Below, in pieces: positions 31,090-41,900 of a stretch of DNA of 64,000 nt. The notes under the pieces were generated by a model. The model did no database searches. It was not told the origin of the DNA and was given only the letters and a program-made list of their open reading frames with translations. This stretch comes from Buchananella felis (lineage in GTDB: Bacteria; Actinomycetota; Actinomycetes; Actinomycetales; Actinomycetaceae), in the NCBI RefSeq assembly GCF_041380015.1, contig NZ_CP159978.1; one strand, written 5' to 3'. A program made the translations under genes and the position numbers. Every line of letters starts with the position of its first letter. Positions within the stretch are counted from its first letter, which is position 1.

Positions 31090-32799
31090 ATGGAAGTTAC
31101 TGCCCCCACCCGCCAACTGGACGTGCTGCCGCTGCGCCGCGCCCTCATCTCCGTCTACGACAAGACCGGCCTGGTAGAGCTGGGCCAGGCGCTGGCCGCC
31201 GCCGGGGTGGAGATCGTCTCCACCGGCTCCACCGCCGCCACGCTGGCCGGCGCCGCAGTGCCCGTTGTTCCTGTAGAGCAGGTCACTGGATTTCCCGAAT
31301 GCCTGGAGGGACGCGTCAAGACCCTGCACCCGGCCGTCCACGCCGGCATCCTGGCCGACCGCCGCAAGGACGACCACGTCACCCAGCTCGCCGACCTCGG
31401 CATCGCGGCCTTCGACCTGGTGGTGGTAAACCTCTACCCCTTCACCCAGACCGTGGCCAGCGGCGCCGGCTACGACGCCTGCGTGGAGCAGATCGACATC
31501 GGCGGGCCCACCATGGTGCGCGCCGCCGCCAAGAACCACCCGTCCGTGGCGATCGTGGTGGACCCGGCCCGCTACGAGGAGGTGGCCGCTGCCGCCGCCG
31601 GCGAGGGCTTCACCTTCCTGCAGCGACGCGAGCTGGCCCTGGAGGCCTTCACCCACACCGCTACTTACGACGCCGCCGTCTCCGCCTACCTGGCCCAGCA
31701 GCTGGAGGAGGAGCTAGGCGAGGGCGTGGACGACGCTGCCGAGGCGGCCGGCGAGCTGGAGGAGCTGGTTCGCGTCATCACCGAGGGCGGGGGAGAGGCC
31801 CGCGCTCTGCGCTACGGCGAGAACCCGCACCAGGCCGCGTGGGTGATCGTCGACGAGGACGGCACCGCAGGGGTCGGCGTGGCCGGTGCCAAGCAGCTCC
31901 AGGGCAAGGAGATGAGCTTCAACAACTACACCGACACCGACGCCGCGGTGCGGGCCGCCTACGACCACGAGCGCCCCTGCGTGGCGATCATCAAGCACGC
32001 CAACCCGTGCGGCCTGGCCGTGGGGGAGACCATCGAGGAGGCCTACGTCAAGGCCCACGCCTGCGACCCGGTCTCCGCGTTCGGCGGCGTTATCGCCACC
32101 AACCGGGTGGTCACCGCCCAGATGGCGCAGCAGGTGGTGGGCGTGTTCACCGAGGTGATCGCCGCCCCCGGCTTCGAGCCCGCCGCCCTGGAGGTGCTGT
32201 CCGCCAAGAAGAACCTGCGCCTGCTCGAGGTGGGCAACCCGGTGCGCGGCGGCGTGGAGGTCAAGCCGATCTCCGGTGGCCTGCTAGCCCAGGCCGTGGA
32301 CGTGATCGACGCCGAGGGCGACGCGCCCGCCAACTGGACCCTGGCCGCAGGCGAGGCCGCCGACGCGGCCACGCTGGCGGACCTGGAGTTCGCGTGGCGC
32401 TCCGTGCGCGCGGTGCGCTCCAACGCGATCCTGCTGGCCAAGGACGGTGCCACCGTCGGGATCGGCATGGGCCAGGTCAACCGCGTGGACTCCTGCCGCC
32501 TGGCGGTGGAGCGCGCCAACACCCTGGGGGCCCGCACCACCGGGGACGCCGCCGCAGAGGCCGGCGTGGGGGGCGCGCGCGGCCAGGCCGACGCGGCCGC
32601 CCCGGAGCGGGCGCGCGGCGCCGTGGCCGCCTCCGACGCCTTCTTCCCCTTCGCCGACGGCCTGCAGATCCTCATCGACGCCGGCGTCACCGCCGTGGTG
32701 CAGCCCGGCGGCTCCGTGCGCGACGAGGAAGTGATCGACGCGGCCCGCGCCGCCGGCATCACGCTCTACCTGACCGGCACCCGCCACTTCGCGCACTGA
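31090..32799 (+). CDS. purH: Bifunctional AICAR transformylase / IMP cyclohydrolase
   Basis: 569 residues from ATG 31090, chosen because AGGAGA precedes it; the longer in-frame reading from 30967 would translate the riboswitch. The N-terminal MGS-like cyclohydrolase domain has ALISVYDKTGLVELG, STGSTAATLAG and GFPECLEGRVKTLHP. The C-terminal transformylase has LRYGENPHQAAW, KHANPCGLA and AFGGVIATNR, ending VVQPGGSVRDEEVI. Catalyses the last two steps to IMP. A 35-residue Ala/Gly-rich insert (~480-515) interrupts the transformylase domain before SDAFFPFADGLQ, unusual for the family. Confidence 0.96.
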   Translation: MEVTAPTRQLDVLPLRRALISVYDKTGLVELGQALAAAGVEIVSTGSTAATLAGAAVPVVPVEQVTGFPECLEGRVKTLHPAVHAGILADRRKDDHVTQLADLGIAAFDLVVVNLYPFTQTVASGAGYDACVEQIDIGGPTMVRAAAKNHPSVAIVVDPARYEEVAAAAAGEGFTFLQRRELALEAFTHTATYDAAVSAYLAQQLEEELGEGVDDAAEAAGELEELVRVITEGGGEARALRYGENPHQAAWVIVDEDGTAGVGVAGAKQLQGKEMSFNNYTDTDAAVRAAYDHERPCVAIIKHANPCGLAVGETIEEAYVKAHACDPVSAFGGVIATNRVVTAQMAQQVVGVFTEVIAAPGFEPAALEVLSAKKNLRLLEVGNPVRGGVEVKPISGGLLAQAVDVIDAEGDAPANWTLAAGEAADAATLADLEFAWRSVRAVRSNAILLAKDGATVGIGMGQVNRVDSCRLAVERANTLGARTTGDAAAEAGVGGARGQADAAAPERARGAVAASDAFFPFADGLQILIDAGVTAVVQPGGSVRDEEVIDAARAAGITLYLTGTRHFAH

Positions 32800-32800
32800 C

Positions 32801-33097
32801 ATGGCAGGCCGCGGCGCGCACGAACGCAAGCCACCGGCGCTGGCGGGCCCCCTGGCCCTCGGCCTGGTGGTGGGCGTGGCGTGCGTGGCCGCGGCCGCCC
32901 TGCTCTCCGGCGCCCTGGCGGCGCTGCGGCTGCTGGCCGTGATCCTGGTCGGGGTGGCTGTGGCCCGCCTGGCCCCCGGCCACTCGCCGTGGCTCTCGGC
33001 GCGCCAGCGCCCCTGGCTGGACGCCATCGTGCTGTTCGGGGCCGCCCTGTCCATCTGGGTGCTCTCCAGCCTGAGCGCCTCCACCGGCGTCCTGTAA
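32801..33097 (+). CDS. DUF3017 small membrane protein
   Basis: 98 residues with three hydrophobic segments (PLALGLVVGVACVAAAALLS, LLAVILVGVAVARLA, LDAIVLFGAALSIWVLSSL). The WLSARQRPWLDAIVL segment and a location next to purH/mdh match the actinobacterial DUF3017 family. The ATG lies 2 nt after the purH stop, so it is translated with purH. Function unknown in the family. Confidence 0.8.
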   Translation: MAGRGAHERKPPALAGPLALGLVVGVACVAAAALLSGALAALRLLAVILVGVAVARLAPGHSPWLSARQRPWLDAIVLFGAALSIWVLSSLSASTGVL

Positions 33098-33202
33098 AGA
33101 AAAGCCGGGGCAATTGGTCCCTGATCTGGCCGGGCAAAGGCTTTAGGCTATGTTGTGGCCCGGCAGTGGAGCCGGGAAAACCTCATCGAAGGAGTTGCCA
33201 AC

Positions 33203-34195
33203 ATGGCAGAGGCTCGCAAGCCCGTTAACGTCACCGTCACTGGCGCAGCTGGCCAGATCGGTTACGCGCTGCTGTTCCGCATCGCCTCCGGCGCGCTGCT
33301 GGGCCCGGACACCCCGGTTCGCCTGCGCCTGCTGGAGATCACCCCCGCGCTGAAGGCCGCCGAGGGCACCGCCATGGAGCTCTTCGACGCCGCCTTCCCG
33401 CTGCTGGACGGCATCGACATCACCGACGACGCCAACGTGGCCTTCGACGGCGCCAACATCGGCCTGCTGGTGGGCGCCCGCCCCCGCACCAAGGGCATGG
33501 AGCGCGGCGACCTGCTCGAGGCCAACGGTGGCATCTTCGGCCCGCAGGGCAAGGCCATCAACGACCACGCCGCCGACGACATCCGCGTGCTGGTGGTCGG
33601 CAACCCGGCCAACACCAACGCCCTCATCGCGGCCTCCCACGCCCCCGACGTGCCGGCCTCCCGCTTCACCGCGATGACCCGCCTGGACCACAACCGCGCG
33701 CTGTCCCAGCTGGCCGCCAAGACCGGCGCCTCCGTCGCGGACATCGACAAGGTCACCATCTGGGGTAACCACTCCGCCACCCAGTACCCGGACATCACCA
33801 AGACCACCATCAAGGGTGAGCTGGTCTCCGACCTGCTGGCCGACCGCGCCTGGGTGGAGGACGACTTCATCCCGACCGTCGCCAAGCGCGGCGCCGCCAT
33901 CATCGAGGCCCGTGGCGCCTCCTCCGCCGCCTCCGCCGCCTCCGCCGCCATCGACCACGTGCACGACTGGGTGCTGGGCAACACCGGCTCCTGGACCTCC
34001 GCCGCGATCGTCTCCGACGGCTCCTACGGCGTGCCCGAGGGCCTGGTCTCCTCCTTCCCCGTCGTCTCCAAGAACGGCGAGTGGGAGATCGTCCAGGGCC
34101 TGGAGATCGACGAGTTCTCCCGCGCCCGCATCGACGCCTCCGTGGCCGAGCTGACCGAGGAGCGCGAGGCCGTTCGGGCTCTCGGCCTGATCTGA
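33203..34195 (+). CDS. mdh: Malate dehydrogenase (NAD)
   Basis: 330 residues from ATG 33203 with GAAGGAG 8 nt upstream; the in-frame ATG at 33155 lacks such a site. NAD-binding TGAAGQIGYALLF, substrate Arg loop VGARPRTKGMERGDLL, VGNPANTNAL, and catalytic His in WGNHSATQYPD. Long-type MDH group as in mycobacteria. Oxidises malate to oxaloacetate. An Ala/Ser run (GASSAASAASAAIDHV) in the active-site helix is encoded by a short GCCTCCGCC repeat, replacing the usual RGASSAASAANAAID-like motif with little change. Confidence 0.96.
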   Translation: MAEARKPVNVTVTGAAGQIGYALLFRIASGALLGPDTPVRLRLLEITPALKAAEGTAMELFDAAFPLLDGIDITDDANVAFDGANIGLLVGARPRTKGMERGDLLEANGGIFGPQGKAINDHAADDIRVLVVGNPANTNALIAASHAPDVPASRFTAMTRLDHNRALSQLAAKTGASVADIDKVTIWGNHSATQYPDITKTTIKGELVSDLLADRAWVEDDFIPTVAKRGAAIIEARGASSAASAASAAIDHVHDWVLGNTGSWTSAAIVSDGSYGVPEGLVSSFPVVSKNGEWEIVQGLEIDEFSRARIDASVAELTEEREAVRALGLI

Positions 34196-34212
34196 GGCTG
34201 AATAACCAACCC

Positions 34213-34252
34213 ACGGGTGGGGTGCGGGCCAAAAGGCCCGCGCCCCACCCGT
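34213..34252 (+). terminator. Terminator after mdh
   Basis: 18-bp stem ACGGGTGGGGTGCGGGCC, loop AAAA, complement with one G-T pair, followed by ATTTGTCT. Confidence 0.9.
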
Positions 34253-34420
34253 ATTTGTCTGTGAAATAGGCCACGCCGCAATTCGTTTCCTAATGCACTA
34301 GGCGGGAGAAACGTCGTCCATTTCCGGGCCGGGAGTAGACCGATAGACGGGGCAGTGCGACAATACTCGACAGTGTTTCGCCAACGCCGGCGTCACTCAC
34401 GACTGGAGAATTGGTAAGCA

Positions 34421-37400
34421 ATGACGCATACAAGCCGACGGTCGCGGATAGCAGCCCTCGCGGCTCTTTCGCTCGCCTTAACAGGAATCACAAGCGCTTT
34501 TGTGGGGGGCACCGCCCTGGCCGCGGAAGCGAAGAACCTAGCCCTCCCCGCCAACGGGGGCACGATCACGGCATCTGGAACCGAGGTCAGTGACGGCCGC
34601 TGGACCGTTGCCATGGGCGCCGATGGAGACAAGACCACCCGCTGGTCCTCCAACGCCGCCGACAATGCCTGGATCCAGGCTCAGCTGGCCAACCCGACGC
34701 GCGTTGACCACGTCAACATCTACTGGGAGCGCGCCTGCTCTCCCACCTTCCGCATCGACGTCTCCAACGACGGGACGGCCTGGACCCACGCCACCGACAC
34801 GCTGCAGGCAGACTGCCCGACCACGACGGTTGCGAACGACACGCCCCAGAAGATCACCTTCAAGACGGACGTCGCCAGCCAGACGTGGAAGTACGTGCGC
34901 ATGCAGGGTATGGGCCGCGTGCCCTTCGGAGGAATCAAGTACGGCATGAGCCTGTTTGAGTTCGAGGTGTGGGACGGCCCCGAGCCCGCCCCCGTGGTGC
35001 CGGGCATCGACAAGCCCGCCCTCATCCCGCTGCCCGTGAACGTCGCGTGGGGCGAGGGCGAAGGATTCGCCCTTTCCCACGACACCAAGATCGTCGCCCA
35101 GGGCGAGAAGGCCCGTGAGGTCGCCGACCTGCTGGCCGCCGAGCTGCGCGCCTCCACCGGCGCCGACCTCGAGGTGGCGGACTCCGCCACCGGCACCGGC
35201 CACATCACCCTGAAGGTGGCGGCCGACGCCAACACCGGCGGGCTGACCGGCGACGAGGCCTACGGCCTGACCGTCGCCAAGGCCGGCGTGACCATCGAGG
35301 CCCGCAACCGCCACGGCCTGTGGAACGGCACCCGTACCCTCAAGCAGCTCTTCCCGGCCGCGGTCTACTCCCGCACCCTGGTCTACACCGACTGGGTTGC
35401 CCCGGCCGTGACCATCACCGACGCCCCGCGCTTCGCCTACCGCTCCGCGATGCTGGACCCGGCGCGCTCCTTCGTGACCCCCGCTGAGGTCAAGAAGGTC
35501 ATCGACTCCATGGCCGACGTGAAGATGAGCTACCTGCACCTGCACCTGGCCGACGACCAGGGCTGGCGCATCGAGATCACCAACGAGGGCCGCGTCGAGG
35601 GCGACACCATCGACTACACCCTGCTGACCAAGGTCTCCGGCCGCACCGCCATGGCCGGCCACCGCTTCGACAACGGCAGCATCATCAACTACCAGGACGA
35701 GATCGGCCGCACCGGCTTCTACACCCAGGCCGAGTACCGCGACCTGGTCAAGTACGCCAAGGACCGCGGCATCACCATCGTTCCCGAGATCGACGCCCCC
35801 GGTCACATGCAGGCCGCTCTGCACGCCATCCCGCAGCTGAACACCGAGGGCTCGTCCTTCAACGGTGGCGGGACCGTGACCGACGCCCAGCACAGCACCG
35901 GGGACGTCGGTAACTCCTACCTGGACCCGAACAGCGAGCACACCTGGCGCTTCCTCACCCACGTCTTCACGCAGCTCGCCGCCATGACCGACGGGCCGAT
36001 CATGCACATGGGCGGTGACGAGCCGCACAAGATGGCCCAGCGTTTCGGTCACCCCGTCTACGCCGCCACGGTTCTGCGCATCGTCAACATCGTCAAGTCC
36101 ACCGGCAAGAAGGCCATGGGTTGGAACGAGATCGCCGAGGCCGACCTGGGTGACGGCGACGTCGTGCAGTACTGGTACGGCTCCACCACCCACACCACCA
36201 AGGCCGTGCAGGCCGGTGCCAAGGTGGTCGTCTCCAAGTCCAACGCCGCCTACCTGGACATGAAGTACACCCCGGAGACCCCGATCGGCCTGACCTGGTC
36301 CGGCACCGGTGACTTCGACAAGTACTACAACTGGGACCCGGCCGTGACCGTCCCGGGCGTGGGCGAGGCCGGTGTTATCGGCGTGGAGGGCCCGATGTGG
36401 TCCGAGACCTTCCGCGGCGGCCGCAACGTCGAGTTCATGCTCATGCCGCGCGCCACCTCCCACGCCGAGATCGGCTGGACCCCGCAGGCCAAGCGTGACC
36501 TGCCCGGCTTCCGCGCCCGCATGGCCGCGCACATGCAGCGCCTGACCTACGGCGACCAGAACTACTACGACGGCCCCAAGGCCGCGTGGCAGTACTCCGC
36601 CGCCGGTGTGCCGACCGTCGCCAAGCCCGGCGAGGGCCGCACCCTCACCGTCGGTGTGGTTGCCGCCCCCGGCACCGTGCTGGACAACAACGGCATCCGC
36701 AAGGCCAACTCCTCTGACCCCGGCGGCGCCACCGTCGCCGCCGTGAACGGCAAGCTGACCTACACGATCAACTTCGGCGACAACACCCCGGAGGTGGCCG
36801 CCACGGTCACCACCAAGATGCCGCGTAACGTCACCTTTGGTTCCGGCCTCTACGAGCTGTCCGCCGAGCACACCTACGCCACTGCGGGCACCTACCTGGT
36901 CACCATCAAGGGCTCCGACGGCTCCACCGTCCAGTCCGCCGTGAAGGTTGCCGCAGACGTGCAGGTCCCGGTCGTCAAGGCCCCGATCGTGCGCTGTGGT
37001 GCCGAAGTGGTGATGGAGCTCGACGCTACCGAGGTCAAGCCGGACGCTTGGCCGCGCGTTACCGCCAGTGGCTTCATGAGCGATTCCCTGGTCACCGTCA
37101 AGATCGGCGACAAGGTCATCGGCAAGCTGATGACCAACGAGGATGGCGACCTGAGCCGCACCTTCCCGATCGAGCTGAACACCTACGGCGGTAACCACAC
37201 CATCACCCTGGAGCAGGTGGACTCCACCGGCGCCAAGTGCACCGCGAGCGCCCCGCTGAAGGTCATCTCCGACCGCCTCCCGCTGGAGAACCCGATCGAC
37301 CTGACCAAGCTGCCTGCGTCCGCGATCACCGCTGACTCTGAGGAGAACAGCGCCTCCGAGGTCGCCCTGGCCCGCTACGCCGTTGACGGCAACGCCGCCA

Positions 37401-38845
37401 CCTTCTGGCACTCCCGCTGGAGCGGCGGCAACGTCCCCGGCCACCCGCACTGGATCGCCCTGGACCTGGGCAAGACCTACGACCTGACCGGTGTGTCGCT
37501 GCGCGCTCGCGCGGGCAACGCCAACGGCCGGATCAAGGACTTCAAGTTCCAGGTGTCCACCAACGGGCGTGACTGGGTTGACCACGTCTCCCTGCAGGGC
37601 CCGAACAACGCTGGCGAGAACATCTTCCAGTGTGTCTCCACGGCGCAGAACTGCACCACGTTCCCGAAGGTTGCCGCCCGCTACGTGCGCGTCCTGGCCA
37701 CCAACTCCTGGAACAACGACCAGTTCACCACCCTCGGCGAGCTGCGCCTGGGCGGTGTGGAGAAGGCGACCGAGCCGACCGCGACCCCGGCTCCGTCTGC
37801 GACCCCGGCGCCGACTAACCCGGCTCCGTCCTCGACTCCGGCGCCGTCCTCGACCCCGGCTCCGACTAACCCGGCTCCGTCCTCGACTCCGGCGCCGTCT
37901 GCGACCCCGGCGCCGTCCTCGACCCCGGCGCCGTCTACTCCGAGCGTTCCCGGCAACGTCGAGCGCATCGCCGGCGCCGACCGCGTCTCGACCGCGCTGG
38001 AGATGTACAAGGCCGGCGAGTTCGAGTCCACCGACGTGGTGCTGGCCTCCGCCCTCGGCTTCGCCGACGGCCTGGCCGCCACCCCGCTGGCGGACGCCCT
38101 GAACGCCCCGGTCCTGCTGACCAACCCGGGCAAGCTGGACCCGGCGGTTCTCGCCGAGCTCAAGGCCAACGGTGTCAAGCGCGTCGTGGTCGTCGGTGGC
38201 GTCAACTCGGTCAAGCCCTCCGTGGTCGCCGAGCTGAAGGCCGCTGGCATCGACACCCTGCGCCTGGCCGGTTCCTCCCGCTTCGACACCGCTGCGGCCG
38301 TCACCGGCCACATCAGCGAGCTGAAGGGCGGCCTGGACAAGCTGTTCCTGGTGGACGGCAACGAGTTCGCCGACGCCCTGGCGGTGGGTGCGGTCGCGTT
38401 CCGCAACGGTGGTGCCCTGCTGCTCACCGACGGTGCCACCCTGCCCAAGGCCACGGTGACCTACCTGAGCAACTCCTCCGCTGAGGTCGTTGCCGTCGGT
38501 GGCAAGGCCGCTACCGCGGTCAAGCGTTCCACCGTGGTGGGCCCGGTGTTCCAGCAGGTCATCGGCGGAGACCGTTACGAGACCGCCACCAAGGTGGCGC
38601 AGATGTTCGGTGCGAACGCCAAGCTCATCGGTGTGGCTTCCGGAGCCGTCTACGCCGACTCCCTGGCTGCCGGCGCCTACGTCGCGCAGAAGGACGGCGT
38701 GCTGGTGCTGACCCTGCGCAGCGCCCTGCCGAAGTCCACCTCCGCCTACATCGGCTCGGTGGACGGAGCCAAGGTTGTGATCGCTGGCGGTACCGCCTCG
38801 GTCACCCAGTCCGTGCAGCGCGCACTGGAGGCCCTGGTGAAGTGA
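34421..38845 (+). CDS. Secreted GH20 beta-N-acetylhexosaminidase with wall-binding repeats
   Basis: 1474 residues. Signal peptide 1-~35 (ending ALAAEA). Then an F5/8-type carbohydrate-binding domain (~37-185), a GH20b domain (~200-330) and the GH20 barrel (~335-690) with catalytic pair Asp533-Glu534 in HMGGDEPHK. These are followed by a PKD-like domain (~770-850), a beta domain with a Cys pair, and a second F5/8 domain (~965-1110). After a PTP-rich linker (TPAPSATPAPTNP) come three cell-wall-binding-2 repeats (~1185-1474; ERIAGADRVSTALEMY). It would remove terminal GlcNAc/GalNAc from host glycans while bound to the wall. No LPXTG motif. The CWB2 repeats resemble those of the next gene, so both are probably anchored alike. 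Confidence 0.92.
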   Translation: MTHTSRRSRIAALAALSLALTGITSAFVGGTALAAEAKNLALPANGGTITASGTEVSDGRWTVAMGADGDKTTRWSSNAADNAWIQAQLANPTRVDHVNIYWERACSPTFRIDVSNDGTAWTHATDTLQADCPTTTVANDTPQKITFKTDVASQTWKYVRMQGMGRVPFGGIKYGMSLFEFEVWDGPEPAPVVPGIDKPALIPLPVNVAWGEGEGFALSHDTKIVAQGEKAREVADLLAAELRASTGADLEVADSATGTGHITLKVAADANTGGLTGDEAYGLTVAKAGVTIEARNRHGLWNGTRTLKQLFPAAVYSRTLVYTDWVAPAVTITDAPRFAYRSAMLDPARSFVTPAEVKKVIDSMADVKMSYLHLHLADDQGWRIEITNEGRVEGDTIDYTLLTKVSGRTAMAGHRFDNGSIINYQDEIGRTGFYTQAEYRDLVKYAKDRGITIVPEIDAPGHMQAALHAIPQLNTEGSSFNGGGTVTDAQHSTGDVGNSYLDPNSEHTWRFLTHVFTQLAAMTDGPIMHMGGDEPHKMAQRFGHPVYAATVLRIVNIVKSTGKKAMGWNEIAEADLGDGDVVQYWYGSTTHTTKAVQAGAKVVVSKSNAAYLDMKYTPETPIGLTWSGTGDFDKYYNWDPAVTVPGVGEAGVIGVEGPMWSETFRGGRNVEFMLMPRATSHAEIGWTPQAKRDLPGFRARMAAHMQRLTYGDQNYYDGPKAAWQYSAAGVPTVAKPGEGRTLTVGVVAAPGTVLDNNGIRKANSSDPGGATVAAVNGKLTYTINFGDNTPEVAATVTTKMPRNVTFGSGLYELSAEHTYATAGTYLVTIKGSDGSTVQSAVKVAADVQVPVVKAPIVRCGAEVVMELDATEVKPDAWPRVTASGFMSDSLVTVKIGDKVIGKLMTNEDGDLSRTFPIELNTYGGNHTITLEQVDSTGAKCTASAPLKVISDRLPLENPIDLTKLPASAITADSEENSASEVALARYAVDGNAATFWHSRWSGGNVPGHPHWIALDLGKTYDLTGVSLRARAGNANGRIKDFKFQVSTNGRDWVDHVSLQGPNNAGENIFQCVSTAQNCTTFPKVAARYVRVLATNSWNNDQFTTLGELRLGGVEKATEPTATPAPSATPAPTNPAPSSTPAPSSTPAPTNPAPSSTPAPSATPAPSSTPAPSTPSVPGNVERIAGADRVSTALEMYKAGEFESTDVVLASALGFADGLAATPLADALNAPVLLTNPGKLDPAVLAELKANGVKRVVVVGGVNSVKPSVVAELKAAGIDTLRLAGSSRFDTAAAVTGHISELKGGLDKLFLVDGNEFADALAVGAVAFRNGGALLLTDGATLPKATVTYLSNSSAEVVAVGGKAATAVKRSTVVGPVFQQVIGGDRYETATKVAQMFGANAKLIGVASGAVYADSLAAGAYVAQKDGVLVLTLRSALPKSTSAYIGSVDGAKVVIAGGTASVTQSVQRALEALVK

Positions 38846-38879
38846 TGCCTTGAGGCATATCACCAAGAACTCCCTTGGT

Positions 38880-38927
38880 GTGAGCGGGTGTGATCCGGCT
38901 ATCATTAGTCGAGTCACACCCGCTCAC
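38880..38927 (+). terminator. Terminator between the two surface glycosidase genes
   Basis: 14-bp stem GTGAGCGGGTGTGA / TCACACCCGCTCAC with an 18-20 nt loop and a TTTTGTCT tail. A smaller hairpin CACCAAG/CTTGGTG lies just before it. TATCAT inside the loop could be a -10 for the next gene, with TTGGTG as -35 at 19-bp spacing, so the element may combine terminator and promoter. Confidence 0.8.
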
Positions 38928-38989
38928 TTTTGTCTGGGCGGAATCGTGTAATCGCAGCGCGCAGTGAAGCGGGCAAAGAGAGGGTTGCA

Positions 38990-41900
38990 ATGAAGCGATC
39001 TGTAACAGGGCACAGTGTGCCACCAGCCAGGTTGTCCTGGCGGAAGACATTTGCGGCAGTGGCAGCATCATCGCTGTTGGTGTCTGGCATGGCCTCGGTT
39101 GCGCAGGCCGCCGTGCCGATGCCGGCGGCGGAGGTGCCGGAAACCGCAGATTCCCAGGCTGGGGACAAGATCACGTTCCCGGGCAACGACGGCAAGAGCC
39201 ACCGGGTCACGTGGGACAAGCAGTCCTTCTACGTGGACGGCGAGCGCCTGCACGTCTGGTCCGGCGAACTCCACCACTGGCGTCTGCCGTCGCCGGAGCA
39301 CTGGCGTGACGTGTTCCAGAAGCTGCGTGCTTCCGGATTCAACGCCGTCTCGCTGTACTTCTTCCACGGCCTGCACCAGTCCGAGGAGAACGGCCCCTAC
39401 GACTTCACCGGTATCAAGGACATCGACAAGCTCCTCACCATCGCGGAGGAGGAGGGCCTGTACGTCATCGTGCGTCCTGGCCCGTACGTCAACGCCGAGA
39501 TCTCCATGGGTGGTCTGCCGGCCTACATGTCCAACTACACGCAGTCCTCGCTGCGTTCGGTGGAGAACCTGGACAAGGCCAAGGAATGGCTGGGCGAGTT
39601 CAACAAGATCGCCAAGCGCCACCAGATCACCGACGGTGGAGGCTCGATCATCCTCTACCAGGCGGAGAACGAGCTGTACTCCGACGTTGCCTGGCGCGGT
39701 AACTTCCTGCGCGAGCTGACCCGCTTCATCAAGTCCGACGGCATCACTGTCCCGGTGTTCCACAACGACTGGGGCATGGGTGGCCGGTTCGCCGACGTCG
39801 CCAACTACGGCACGGACTTCTACGCCTTCGACTGGTACCCCGCTGGCTTCAACTGTGGTAACCCGCGCGGTGGCTTCGCGGATCGGGAGAACGACTTCCG
39901 CCGCATGGCCCCCAACAGTCCGATGTTCATCACCGAGGCCCAGGGTGGTGCCTTCACCCCGTGGGGCGCGGCCTTCAACACCGACCAGTGTGCCGTCTAC
40001 ACCGACGGGGGCTTCACCCGCGAGTACGGTGTGGTCAACCTCGGTAACGGCGTGACCGCGTTCAACTACTACATGATCATCGGTGGCACCAACTGGGGCT
40101 GGACCGGCTCGCCGTCCTCCGGCTTCACCTCCTACGACTACGGCGCCGCCCTGAACGAGGACCGCATCATCACCCCGAAGCTGGGCGTCCAGAAGGAGCT
40201 GGGCTACTGGCAGAACGCCGTGCCGCAGTACGCCTCCATGGACCCGGTCACGGCCCCGCGCGTGGCAGTTGAGAGCGGCCGGTCCGTCAAGGCCTACGAG
40301 CGCGTCGCGACCGACAAGAGCTCGTCCGCCACCGGTGAGGGCACCCACCTGCTGGCCTTCCGCCACGCACAGGCCAACACCGAGCAGACCACCAACTTCA
40401 CCACCAAGCTGCACCTGTCCGCCGGCCAGGCGCAGGACACCGGCACCGTGATCCCGGCCAACGACTCTAGGGTCGCTTACACCGGCACCGTCACCGATGC
40501 CGCCGGCGGGGTCAAGGTGCTCTCCTCGAACGGCGCCACCGCGACCCTGCAGTTCACCGGTTCCGGCATCGAGGTCACGGCCAACCCGGCGGTCGGCGGC
40601 GGCTCCGCCACCGTCACCATCGACAGCGTGGCCGCAGGCAACCTCAACACGAACGTCCCGACGCTGCAGAACGCCGAGCCGGTGACGGTGAGGAAGTCCT
40701 TCGGCGCCTCCGGGACCCACACCGTGGTGGTGCGCTCCACCGGCACGGCCCCGGTCAACCTGGCCTCCTTCCGCGTGTTCGGCGCCGACGCCCCCGCCCC
40801 GACGCAGACGGTCAAGGAGACCATCAACGACAACAGTAACCGCATCACCTACTCGAACAACTGGGAGCACGCGAACAACCTGACCTGGACTCAGGGCGAC
40901 ATCGACAAGGACGAGCACTTCTCCAAGACCGTCGGCGCCTACTACGAGTTCACCTTCACCGGAACGGGTATCGAGATCATCGCGCCGTTCTCCGTGAACC
41001 ACGGTTACGCCGACGTGTTCATTGACGAGGTCAAGGTGGGCCGCACGGAAGAGGAGGTCACCACCGAGGCCTCGGCCCAGCAGGTGGTCTTCTCCAAGAA
41101 GGACCTGGAGAACAAGGAGCACAAGCTCAAGGTTGTGGTGACCGGTGAGCGCTTCGCCGGTTCGTCTGACCACTACGTCTCCGTGGACGCCCTGCGCGTC
41201 TACGAGGGCGAGCCGTCCGCGCCGGCGCCGACTCCCGCTGACGCGATCGCGTGGGACCGCATCCCGCAGAAGGCCGGCACCTTCCTCACCCTGAACGGAC
41301 GCGACGCCGTGCTCGTGACCGCTGACTTGAAGCTGGGCGAGCACAAGCTCTACTACTCCACCTCCCAGCTGTTCGTGAACCAGGACATGGGCGACCAGCA
41401 GCTGCTGGTGCTGGTGGGCAAGGACGGGCAGGCCGGTGAGGTGGTGCTCGCATACGACGCCGAGCCGACCGTGTCCGGCACCGTGGACAAGGACTGGAAC
41501 GCCACCCGCAAGGAGCTGCGCCTGAATTTCAACCACGGCACCGCGCCGCAGGAGTTCAAGGTGACCGCCGCCAACGGCAAGCCGCTGGTCATCCGCGTCA
41601 TTGACCGCGAGACCGCCGCCGACGCCTGGCTGCTGCACGGTGTCTCCGGCACCACCAACAAGCCGATCTACCTGGAGGGTGCCTACCTAGCCCGCTCGGT
41701 GAAGTTCGACGGCGCGAACGCCGCCATCTGGGGTTCGGCGGACAAGGCCCAGGACATGCACGTGGTGCTTCCCCAGGGCGTTACCGCAGCGACCTGGAAC
41801 GGCGAGCCGCTGCAGGTGGCGAACGGAGTGGCCACCGGCCGCGCCGCCGCCCCGGTGGAGTTCACCGCCCCCACGCTGCAGTGGGTGAAGGCTGAGGAGA

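Noticed and set aside
34196..34420. Fur/DtxR box or riboswitch before the GH20 gene
   Set aside because: Only the mdh terminator, one AACGTCGTCCA motif copy and a weak GACAAT hexamer near 34369 were found; nothing fits a known RNA or metal box.
34538..38917. 1459-codon open frame antisense to the GH20 gene
   Set aside because: Very long open antisense frames are normal in high-GC coding DNA with strong third-position bias. The translation is low-complexity (Gly/Arg/Val/His) with no domain, and the sense frame has full GH20 and CWB2 motifs.
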